Assembly (NCBI RefSeq): GCF_946190065.1
Contig: NZ_CAMHZD010000008.1
Location: forward strand, 1-64,000
From: Streptococcus mitis
GTDB lineage: Bacteria > Bacillota > Bacilli > Lactobacillales > Streptococcaceae
Direction of reading: 5' to 3'
DNA length: 64,000 bases
Below are positions 7,800-14,377 of the stretch, one piece after another (position 1 is the stretch's first letter; every line of letters starts with the position of its first letter). The notes beneath the pieces were generated by a model. The model saw nothing but the letters and a program-made list of their open reading frames with translations, had not been told where the DNA came from and did not search any database. The position numbers and the translations under genes are program-made.

Positions 7800-8174
7800 A
7801 TGGGGGAGAAAGTCACACCCAGGCAAGAAAAGTTCGCTCTAGCTTTGATGACTTCCAATACAATCGAAGAGGCTAGGGAAACTGTTGGTATATCTAGAAC
7901 AACTGTAAATAAGTGGCAAAGGGATATAACATTCAAGAGGTACTATAGAGAGCTTAGACTTAATGCAATGCAGCAAACCACGGCAAGGCTACAAGCTGTT
8001 AGCATGGAGGCGGTAGAGGTCTTACATAATCTTATGACAGATGAAACAGTATCCCCGTTTGTAAGGCAGCAATCAGCTAAGACTATCTTGGAAGTGGCTT
8101 ATAAAGCTCATGAGACTGGAGATATTCTTGAAGTTGTAGAGGAAATAAAAGCGGAGCTAATCGAAGATGAATAA
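7800..8174 (+). CDS. terS: small terminase subunit-like protein (TerS)
   Basis: TerS selects DNA for packaging by the phage large terminase. The 124-residue protein begins with KVTPRQEKFALALMTSNTIEEA and a helix-turn-helix (ARETVGISRTTVNKWQRD), the typical start of phage small terminases. A helical oligomerisation segment and an acidic tail follow. No large terminase is encoded in the island. A lone TerS is a hallmark of PICIs, which use it to divert helper-phage packaging machinery to island DNA. AGGAGG precedes the ATG and the gene overlaps the next by 8 bases. Confidence 0.75.
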   Translation: MGEKVTPRQEKFALALMTSNTIEEARETVGISRTTVNKWQRDITFKRYYRELRLNAMQQTTARLQAVSMEAVEVLHNLMTDETVSPFVRQQSAKTILEVAYKAHETGDILEVVEEIKAELIEDE

Positions 8175-8406
8175 GCAGAAAATCATAGCAGACCTGAAAA
8201 AGATACACTCAAGACTCAGGGCAAAGGGAACTGATGAATTTGTAAGAGCATACTTTGATAGAAAGCGTAATCTATGGGCAATCCTTAAACCAGGGAATAA
8301 CTTTGGTGAGGAGGTGGCAGAATACCTCACTGATGAACAATTTGAAAAGCGTTTTGAAGTTTTTGAGGGAACACTGTTTTATCATGACCGTAGGGAGTTT
8401 GAGTAG
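8167..8406 (+). CDS. hypothetical protein coupled to terS
   Basis: The 79-residue basic/acidic protein has no domain that I recognise. Its start overlaps the terS stop by 8 bases, implying translational coupling and perhaps a joint packaging role. Confidence 0.55.
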   Translation: MNKQKIIADLKKIHSRLRAKGTDEFVRAYFDRKRNLWAILKPGNNFGEEVAEYLTDEQFEKRFEVFEGTLFYHDRREFE

Positions 8407-8452
8407 TGCTCATTTTTGGACACAACACTAATAGAGCAAGGAGGTACTAATA

Positions 8453-8872
8453 GTGAGTGCTGACGAGGTAAAAACTAAGCTAGAGGGCGTTAAGTGGATA
8501 AACAAGGAGATCAAAGGCTTATATTTGGAATTGGAAGCCCTGGAAGGTGGTATTATCAAAAAACCAACACTAAGCCATAGTAGGGTGCAGACAAGCAGAG
8601 AGAACAAGACAGAGAACAATCTTATAAGTGTTCTGAAGCTAAAAGAGGATACGCTCCAGAGGATTGAGCGCCTTACTGAGGAAAGAATGGAAATATCTAG
8701 GCTGATTGATAAGCTGGCCAATCCGCTTGAGCGTTCTGTCCTAAGACTTTTTTACTTGAATGATCTCGATATTTGGGGAGTTGCTGAGGAAATAGGTAAA
8801 TCTAAAACTTCGATATATCAGGCAAAGAAGGCAGCTATAGAACACTTAACAGGTATTGTAAACGGGGATTGA
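8453..8872 (+). CDS. ArpU/RinA-like late transcription regulator (sigma-70 region 4 type)
   Basis: The 139-residue protein has a coiled-coil N-terminal half and a C-terminal sigma-70 region-4-like helix-turn-helix (LANPLERSVLRLFYLNDLDI then WGVAEEIGKSKTSIYQAKKA). Proteins of this group (DUF1492, ArpU, RinA, LtrC) activate late phage operons, including terS in staphylococcal islands. It uses GTG at 8453 with AGGAGG 9 bases upstream. In the island it would switch on the packaging genes or, if it cross-acts, influence the helper phage. Confidence 0.75.
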   Translation: MSADEVKTKLEGVKWINKEIKGLYLELEALEGGIIKKPTLSHSRVQTSRENKTENNLISVLKLKEDTLQRIERLTEERMEISRLIDKLANPLERSVLRLFYLNDLDIWGVAEEIGKSKTSIYQAKKAAIEHLTGIVNGD

Positions 8873-9017
8873 TTTTAAGAACCATAGAATGGTAAGGTTT
8901 TGGTGAGGTAGTAGCAAAAAAATGCCAGAAAAATACGGGATTAAATGTTTATTTTACTTGACAAAATTTGAAGAGTGGTATAAAGTAAAAGATAGAGTAG
9001 TTACTAGGGGGGCTTTT

Positions 9018-9539
9018 ATGGAAAATCAAGGAATTTCATTAAGTCCTGGATTTATTAAACAATTATTAAACTATATTTCTTTAATTACGTGTATTATTAC
9101 ATTCTGTAAAACTACGGACGTAGCTACATTTACTAGCTCATCTATTCTTTTTATGGCAAACAATCTACTCACCTGTATTGAATTACCTCCTACTAAAATA
9201 AGCAAGAAAATAGGGGAACCATTTGTCAAAGTTGAAATAGTGATTATATTCTGTTTGATTTTTGGGAGTTATTCTTTTACACCTAATGATTTAATTCTCG
9301 CTGTATTAAAATGGCTAATTGGAATTTTTATGCTTTGTGGTATTTGTCTGGTATCATATATAAAAGGGCAGAAAGATACAGTACAGGATGTAAATGCTAG
9401 AGAAATCGCTAAGAAGATTGTACGTGAAGCCAATGATGAATATCATAATGATATGAATGAAAGAAAAAAACATTATGCTTTAAAAAATCGTGACTATATC
9501 GCAGGCACTTCTTATAAAAAAAATGGAAGGAAGAAATAA
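9018..9539 (+). CDS. island cargo: multi-pass membrane protein of unknown function
   Basis: Starting at ATG 9018 (preceded by AGGGGGG), the 173-residue protein has about four hydrophobic segments (around LLNYISLITCIITFC, a short one near SSILFMANNLL, VEIVIIFCLIFGSYSF and LIGIFMLCGICLVSYI). A cytosolic basic, helical C-terminus (EIAKKIVREANDEYHNDM) ends in lysines. The upstream in-frame ATG 8922 has no ribosome-binding site. It sits at the accessory end of the island, where PICIs carry phage-interference or fitness genes. No known defence motif is visible. Confidence 0.65.
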   Translation: MENQGISLSPGFIKQLLNYISLITCIITFCKTTDVATFTSSSILFMANNLLTCIELPPTKISKKIGEPFVKVEIVIIFCLIFGSYSFTPNDLILAVLKWLIGIFMLCGICLVSYIKGQKDTVQDVNAREIAKKIVREANDEYHNDMNERKKHYALKNRDYIAGTSYKKNGRKK

Positions 9540-9541
9540 AA

Positions 9542-9955
9542 ATGGGAGTTCAAGTTTTATTTATAATTTTTTTTATAATGATATGGTATCTTGCGTTGAT
9601 AGTTGAGACTTATTCATATTTGAAAAAAAATAAGTTAGGAGTTAATTTTATAGGAATTATCTCTATACCGTTTTCGTTGTTTACATTACATTTAAAAATG
9701 TTTCATAAAGAAAAAAGTTTATCAAAAAAATTTAGATATTTAGCGTATTACTTTATAAATTATAAATTATCAGTAATTTTTCTTACTGAATTGCTTTTAG
9801 AAAATATTGCAATGACTGAAGCATTGGGTTATTCTCCATATCTTTCTAAGAAAAAAGCAAATGAGAGCAAAAAAACATTACTGGAAACTGCAAAAGATAT
9901 TATTAAGTTACCAAAAACAACGGAAAGTTTTAGTGAAGTATTAATGGCTGCATGA
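9542..9955 (+). CDS. island cargo: second membrane protein of unknown function
   Basis: The 137-residue, A+T-rich, lysine-rich protein has N-terminal hydrophobic segments (VLFIIFFIMIWYLALIVETY and the VNFIGIISIPFSLFTLHL region). A hydrophilic C-terminus contains a lysine- and glutamate-rich helix. Its ATG is 3 bases after the previous stop, so the two membrane proteins form one unit. Base composition is clearly more A+T-rich than in the packaging genes, which suggests separate acquisition. Confidence 0.65.
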   Translation: MGVQVLFIIFFIMIWYLALIVETYSYLKKNKLGVNFIGIISIPFSLFTLHLKMFHKEKSLSKKFRYLAYYFINYKLSVIFLTELLLENIAMTEALGYSPYLSKKKANESKKTLLETAKDIIKLPKTTESFSEVLMAA

Positions 9956-10280
9956 TTTTATAAAACTATATATCGAACCAAAATATCATTGTTGCACTTA
10001 TACTAAATTAATAATTAAGATTTAGAGAGAAAATTTTATTTCTCTCTTTTCATTTTAAAAAATAACATCCATGTTTTAAAATTACAATAATGAAATTAGA
10101 TAATAAAAAGCACCTATGACAGGTGCAATTTACTTGCTTACTGAACTCATCGATTTAATTCCCCTTTTAGTTACCCTTTATATTTTCTCTACTTATTTAT
10201 AAGCAATAAACTTTTGTAGAAACAGGGCAAAAAACAGAGCAGGCTTAGGCCTGTTTTTCTGTACCTAATAATAGGAAGAT
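9956..10280. other. non-coding right end of the rpsD island
   Basis: No gene is supported. The region holds three hairpins. GAGAGAAA...TTTCTCTC followed by TTTT (10024-10050) is a likely terminator for the cargo genes. GCACCT/AGGTGC lies at 10110-10126. CAGGC/GCCTG followed by a T run (about 10238-10258) is terminator-like. The right arm-type repeat lies at 10162-10178. Confidence 0.6.
10162..10178. repeat. arm-type integrase repeat, right end of rpsD island
   Basis: Seventeen bases identical to 978-994, in the same orientation, about 100 bases inside the right att. Confidence 0.6.
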
Positions 10281-10369
10281 AACAAAATGTTGTAATATTT
10301 TATTGAATAAGATAGGCTTTAGAGCCTTGATATTAAGCACTTTGGGGCGCTTTCCCTTAGTGCTTTTTT
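10281..10369 (+). repeat. right attachment site of the rpsD island
   Basis: Second copy of the 89-bp att repeat (see 878-966), ending in the T run of the duplicated rpsD terminator. This copy probably contains the original chromosomal end of rpsD before integration. Confidence 0.9.
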
Positions 10370-10469
10370 ACATTTTACAATAGCTTTTAAGCATGCAGCT
10401 ATAAGTATCTATACTCGACTAGACCTGTATAGTTTAAAGTGATATAATAGTCTAAAAGGAGGTACTACT

Positions 10470-10757
10470 ATGAATGTTTTAGAAAAAAACACACAGGTAA
10501 ACTTTAAGACTAACAGAGACTTGTTAGAGAAAGCTAAAGCTATTATCACAGCGCAAAATCTTGATATGACAGCCAGTTTTAACTTGTTTTTAGAACACAT
10601 TGTAGAAAATAAAGCCTTGCCATTTGAAACTCAAGTAGACAAAGAAAGAGAAGAACTTCTATCAGGGTTGCGTGCTGAAATTGGCCGTAGCTTTGAAGAT
10701 TTAGAACATGGAAGAACTTACAGCCTTGATGAAGTGAGGGCTAACCTTGGAATTTAA
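10470..10757 (+). CDS. RelB/DinJ-family antitoxin
   Basis: This is the antitoxin of a type II pair. The 95-residue protein has a ribbon-helix-helix-type N-terminus (TQVNFKTNRDLLEKAKAI then LDMTASFNLFLEHIV) and a C-terminal toxin-binding tail ending in SLDEVRANLG, characteristic of DinJ/RelB. AGGAGG precedes the ATG. An extended -10 element (TGATATAAT, 10441-10448) lies just upstream and is probably autorepressed. The toxin overlaps by 11 bases. Confidence 0.9.
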   Translation: MNVLEKNTQVNFKTNRDLLEKAKAIITAQNLDMTASFNLFLEHIVENKALPFETQVDKEREELLSGLRAEIGRSFEDLEHGRTYSLDEVRANLGI

Positions 10758-11094
10758 CGAGAACTCATATAGCCTTATTATCTCCGAAACGGTACAAGAA
10801 CAGCTAAGAGGTACCAAAGACTATATCTCAGCTAACTATTTTTCAGAGCAGGCAGGAGCAAACACAGTTAAAAATATTCTTTACGGATTGGCGCGTCTGG
10901 AGGTCTTCCCAGAAGCGGGATTTGATGCTGATGAAAGAGTAGGAGATATTATATATCCACCACACAAAACTCGATGCATCATTTTAGGAGATTACCTAGC
11001 CTTCTATCATATTTTAGAGGACAGAAAAGCTGTCTTTGTATCAGATATTATTCATAGCAAACAGGACTACATCCGCTTGTTTAAGAAAAAATAG
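10747..11094 (+). CDS. RelE/ParE-superfamily toxin
   Basis: The 115-residue toxin partner has the fold markers of the RelE/ParE superfamily: an N-terminal helix pair (SETVQEQLRGTKDYISANYF), a central KNILYGLARLEVFPEAG helix, and a C-terminal sheet with RCIILGDYLAFYHILEDRKAVFV. It starts at TTG 10747 inside the antitoxin gene; no ATG fits. Whether it cleaves mRNA on the ribosome or poisons gyrase cannot be told from sequence. It lies just outside the right att of the rpsD island. Confidence 0.85.
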   Translation: MEFNENSYSLIISETVQEQLRGTKDYISANYFSEQAGANTVKNILYGLARLEVFPEAGFDADERVGDIIYPPHKTRCIILGDYLAFYHILEDRKAVFVSDIIHSKQDYIRLFKKK

Positions 11095-11271
11095 CACCTA
11101 CATGCTAGATTTTTTCTGTCTAATTTTTGGGGTGCAGGTCATATTAGTAGTGAGCGTTTAAATTATAAGTCATTGACTAATAACAAGGATAGAATAGACA
11201 CAATTTGAAAATTATTGGAAGCGATTCGTATGAACAATTGCTCGACATAAAATATAAGTCTCCGTTAAAAG

Positions 11272-11424
11272 ATGCCAAAAGTCATATTATTTTTCCAGTT
11301 TACCTCTATTCAATCAGAATCAAAAACATTAGTCGATGATGAATGTTATCGGATTATTGGATTGCCGTTTTATAACTATGAAATAACTAAAGATGAAGTA
11401 GCAGATAGATTAAGGGATTTATAG
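11272..11424 (+). CDS. short ORF, possibly a gene remnant
   Basis: This reads as a 50-residue product, MPKVILFFQF to the end EVADRLRDL. No convincing ribosome-binding site precedes it. The composition looks protein-like near the C-terminus (CYRIIGLPFYNYEITKDEV), so it may be the tail of a decayed gene. The rest of 11095-11510 shows no gene. Confidence 0.3.
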   Translation: MPKVILFFQFTSIQSESKTLVDDECYRIIGLPFYNYEITKDEVADRLRDL

Positions 11425-11510
11425 TTTAAAAAATCTTAAAATACTTAGTTTTATAGAGCTTAGTAGAGGTTGAAACAAGGAAGTTAATTTAAACAAAGGA
11501 AATTTTAAAT

Positions 11511-13097
11511 ATGATATATAATTTTTTTATACGAAAACCAATGAAGTATAATTACGTAATCTCAACGATATTAGACATAGTAAATTTATTTTTTCTAATC
11601 TACTTCATATTTTTAAATATGACAGAGAAAACATTTTTTATTATTGCACTTATTGTCTATTTAATTATTATGGTAATTGATTGGTTCTTAAAGAAAGAAA
11701 ATGTAAATACGGACTTAGGAAACTTAAACAGTCAAATAACTAAAATAGCAAATACTATCTCACCGAAAAGTATATTTAAAATTATTTTCTGTATTATTAG
11801 ATACTTAATGCTTTTTTCTATATTACGAACATCTATTTTAACAATGATGGGTGAAGAGTGGCTATATAATACATGGAACGGTATTTTTATTGACAATTTT
11901 ATTTTCATAGTGCTAACAATATTACTATTTACTAGGATTTTTAGTTATTTATCAAATATTTCACCATACTTATTATTTTTAGTAATAGCTTTACCTCTAT
12001 TTTTATTTTCAATAGTAGGAATTGAAACTTCATTCCTAAATTGGACTTTTATCTCTCTTATACTGGTCTCTGTTCTTCTTCAAATTTTGAATGAAGATAT
12101 TCAATACTTACTTCCTAAAAAAATACGTCCTCAAATGGGAGAGTCCGATACTGAACTAAAGGAGAGCTTCTTCAAAATGAAGTTCAATGTGTTATTGTTC
12201 GTTCCTCTATTATATTTTTCTTTGTTGTTATCGGAAAAAATTACAAACAGTAATATATTTTTATATTTTGTTAATATTTCAACTTCAAGTAATATTGAAG
12301 TAGGAAACACAACTTACCTTTCTTATTTTACTGTTTACAGTGCATTAGTAAAACTATTAATTGTTTTCTTTTCCTTTATTATTCTTTTTGAATATAAAGA
12401 AAGTTTAATTAATATGATTTGCAGATTTTTATTACCTGTGATTAATGAAGATGGATTCTTAAATCGAGATGGAAAATATTTTAAAATTAGAAATAAAAAG
12501 AAGTTCAGTGTTGATAAAGAAATATACTATTATAGATACAAAAATACGTTTATAAAAAATATGCCCACAAAAACAGAGTATTATAGATTGTCTAATAATG
12601 TATTAATGGATAAATCAGGCCATACTCAAAATTTTAAAATTATTTCCAATCATATTTTAAAAATCGATAAAGACTACTTTATTTTAGACCATTCAAGTAC
12701 ATTAAATGATTTTTATATTACGGGGAAAAATGAACGCCTGAGGAAATTGAAGAGGCCTGATCATAATGTTTGGTTGGTATTTCTAGCATTGCTAATAGTT
12801 ACACTATTTTTTAATAGTATTTTAAATTCTAAAATGGAAACTCATGGGAGAGGAGAATATAAAATCATAAAAAACAAAAAAGAGTCATCAAGCAACGATG
12901 AAAATGAAATAATTTATTTAGAAAAGAATCAGTTAAGAATTGGAAATAATAAATATAGTTATGATGCAATCAGCATGACAATAAGAGATAATTCGAATAC
13001 AAAAGTAGGAGAACTTAAGGATAAATTATTGACGATTGAAATTGATGATAGAAAACAAGAATATCGTTTTGATGATTCTAAAAATGCTGGAAGTTAG
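11511..13097 (+). CDS. large orphan membrane protein
   Basis: The 528-residue protein matches no family that I recognise. About the first 310 residues hold roughly eight to ten hydrophobic segments (for example YVISTILDIVNLFFLIYFIF, FIIALIVYLIIMVIDWFL, LLFLVIALPLFLFSIVGI). A hydrophilic domain follows (about 320-420, rich in Tyr/Lys/Asn), then one more membrane helix near 425-440 (VWLVFLALLIVTLFFNSILN) and a charged ~85-residue tail. The gene is strikingly A+T-rich and lysine/asparagine-rich relative to the core chromosome, which points to horizontal origin. It is monocistronic and has a good terminator at 13224. Confidence 0.75.
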   Translation: MIYNFFIRKPMKYNYVISTILDIVNLFFLIYFIFLNMTEKTFFIIALIVYLIIMVIDWFLKKENVNTDLGNLNSQITKIANTISPKSIFKIIFCIIRYLMLFSILRTSILTMMGEEWLYNTWNGIFIDNFIFIVLTILLFTRIFSYLSNISPYLLFLVIALPLFLFSIVGIETSFLNWTFISLILVSVLLQILNEDIQYLLPKKIRPQMGESDTELKESFFKMKFNVLLFVPLLYFSLLLSEKITNSNIFLYFVNISTSSNIEVGNTTYLSYFTVYSALVKLLIVFFSFIILFEYKESLINMICRFLLPVINEDGFLNRDGKYFKIRNKKKFSVDKEIYYYRYKNTFIKNMPTKTEYYRLSNNVLMDKSGHTQNFKIISNHILKIDKDYFILDHSSTLNDFYITGKNERLRKLKRPDHNVWLVFLALLIVTLFFNSILNSKMETHGRGEYKIIKNKKESSSNDENEIIYLEKNQLRIGNNKYSYDAISMTIRDNSNTKVGELKDKLLTIEIDDRKQEYRFDDSKNAGS

Positions 13098-13223
13098 TAT
13101 CTAGCTTGAAAAAATATATTTGTTACTTATTTATTTTTTAAGTAAATATAGAAAGTGACAAAAACTTTATGAGCACTCATAGAACAATAATAAGGTAGTT
13201 CTTAAAACTAAAATATGTTAATT

Positions 13224-13257
13224 AGCATTTCGTAAAAATTTACGGAATGCTTTTTTG
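13224..13257 (+). terminator. terminator after the 528-aa membrane protein
   Basis: AGCATTTCGTAAA pairs with TTTACGGAATGCT (one G-T pair) and is followed by TTTTTTG. Confidence 0.85.
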
Positions 13258-13269
13258 TTATGTGATTAT

Positions 13270-14012
13270 TAGTCCGTCTCGCTCCGTTAGGTGCGAGACA
13301 AAAAAACGACCCGCTATGTGGGTGCGCGTCGAAGGTTATACCCAAAAAACTCCAAACGCGATACCATAAAGGTGTTCAAGCCAATTGTAAAGTGAAAGGA
13401 GAAAAATATGGCACAAAAGGCACATAGTTTATCGCACACAAAGTGGCACTGTAAGTATCACATTGTGTTCACACCTAAGTATAGACGAAAAGTCATCTAT
13501 AATCAATATCGAAGTAGTTTAGGCGAAATATTTCATCGCTTGTGTAGTTATAAAGGAGTTGAAATTATCGAGGGTCACTTAATGCCAGACCATGTACATA
13601 TGTTAGTAAGTATTCCACCAAGGATAAGTGTTTCGAGTTTCATGGGTTATTTAAAAGGAAAAAGTGCACTCATGATGTTTGACAAACACGCCAATCTCAA
13701 GTACAAGTTTGGAAATCGGTATTTCTGGGCGGAAGGTTATTACGTAAGTACAGTAGGGCTTAATGAAGCCACAATTAAGAAATATATTCAAGAACAGGAA
13801 AAGCATGATATAGCACTAGATAAATTAAGTGTAAAAGAATATGAGGATCCCTTTAGGGATAGTGGTAAGTAATACTAAAGCCTCTTTAAGAGGCAAGTGA
13901 CGAGTCAAGAGCAATGAGGCTTGAACAACGTGAAAGCCAGCGTCTTTAGGCGCTGGCTGGTAATTTGGGGTTATAGCCCTGGGACAAACCACCCGTTTGA
14001 CGGGTGGTCATG
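13270..14012 (+). mobile_element. IS200/IS605-family insertion sequence
   Basis: A single Y1 transposase gene is flanked by subterminal hairpins, as expected for this family, which lacks inverted terminal repeats. At the left GTCTCGC/GCGAGAC (13276-13299) is followed by a CGACCCGC...GGGTGCGCGTCG fold. At the right there is GCCAGCG/CGCTGGC (about 13936-13957) and a perfect ACCACCCG/CGGGTGGT hairpin (13988-14008). Exact ends are estimates. The left hairpin region would also be where transposase translation is controlled. Confidence 0.75.
13408..13872 (+). CDS. tnpA: IS200-type TnpA transposase (Y1 HUH nuclease)
   Basis: TnpA cuts and joins single-stranded IS ends through a tyrosine nucleophile. 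The 154-residue protein has family length. It starts SLSHTKWHCKYHIVFTPKYR, carries the HUH metal-binding motif in MPDHVHMLVSIPP (about 63-75), and has the catalytic helix near the C-terminus in GLNEATIKKYIQEQE, with its Tyr. It appears intact, so the IS could still be active. AAAGGAG lies before the ATG. Confidence 0.93.
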   Translation: MAQKAHSLSHTKWHCKYHIVFTPKYRRKVIYNQYRSSLGEIFHRLCSYKGVEIIEGHLMPDHVHMLVSIPPRISVSSFMGYLKGKSALMMFDKHANLKYKFGNRYFWAEGYYVSTVGLNEATIKKYIQEQEKHDIALDKLSVKEYEDPFRDSGK

Positions 14013-14074
14013 ATTATTCATTCAAAAGATTTTACTATTTTCATGAATAAATTTGAAGTGAAAGAATAAAAAAT

Positions 14075-14229
14075 GAAGAGCTACTCATCTGTGAAGTAGC
14101 TCTTCTCTTATATCCGTAATCTCTTTTTATTTATCTGAAAATGTAGTCAAAAATGTAGTCATTCGGTTGATTTTTATTGCAATGTACTGAAATTGACAAA
14201 AGAAAAAAACGCTCTTATGCGTTTTTTTC
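14075..14229. other. non-coding stretch with end-like repeats of a further element
   Basis: No gene lies between the IS (14012) and the IME integrase (14378). The region contains an 11-bp inverted repeat GAAGAGCTACT/AGTAGCTCTTC (14075-14105); a 12-bp-phased direct repeat of ATGTAGTCA (14141-14161); TGTACTGAAAT (14183-14193), which recurs at 24384-24394 beside rpmG; and a bidirectional terminator AAAAAAACGC/GCGTTTTTTT (14203-14229). The repeat pair has the same architecture as the arm sites of the two intact elements but a different sequence. Confidence 0.55.
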
Positions 14230-14250
14230 TGTATTGATTCGTATTGAATG

Positions 14251-14263
14251 CTTACTTAACTTC
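14251..14263. repeat. far attachment core of the rpmG IME
   Basis: CTTACTTAACTTC matches CTTATTTAACTTC at the 3' end of rpmG (24405-24417) at 12 of 13 positions, in the same orientation. It lies just beyond the integrase gene, where the distal att is expected. The core is short, so the exact boundary is uncertain. Confidence 0.5.
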
Positions 14264-14350
14264 GGTGAGGAATACTTAAAATCTATTTTAGTTGTGATAA
14301 ACCCTATTAAATCAATGTTTATAAGCTATTGATTTGGATAAAACTGTCAG

Positions 14351-14372
14351 AGGTTGCCAAAAAGGTTGCCAT
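14351..14372. repeat. arm-type repeats, integrase end of the rpmG IME
   Basis: GGTTGCC is present twice with a 12-base period. The whole 22-base block is repeated exactly at 24290-24311, near the other end of the element and in the same orientation. This is the expected binding site of the integrase arm domain and of excision factors. Confidence 0.7.
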
Positions 14373-14377
14373 GAATT

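Larger units (their letters stand above)
878..10369. mobile_element. phage-inducible chromosomal island-like satellite in the rpsD 3' end
   Basis: An ~9.4-kb element is bounded by 89-bp direct repeats. Gene order is int and repressor leftward; Cro-like, HTH, DnaD-like, DnaC-like, minor-capsid-like, coiled-coil, TerS-like, ArpU-like and cargo rightward. The size, the presence of TerS without large terminase, and the near absence of structural and lysis genes match Gram-positive PICIs. The alternatives are a heavily deleted prophage or an independent integrative element. Complete att sites and intact genes argue that it is functional. Confidence 0.8.

Noticed and set aside
8922-9017. Upstream extension of the first cargo membrane protein
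   Set aside because: No ribosome-binding site at ATG 8922, while AGGGGGG lies directly before ATG 9018.
13873-14012. A TnpB accessory gene for the IS200/IS605 element
   Set aside because: Only ~140 bases with hairpins remain after tnpA; no RuvC-like frame is present.
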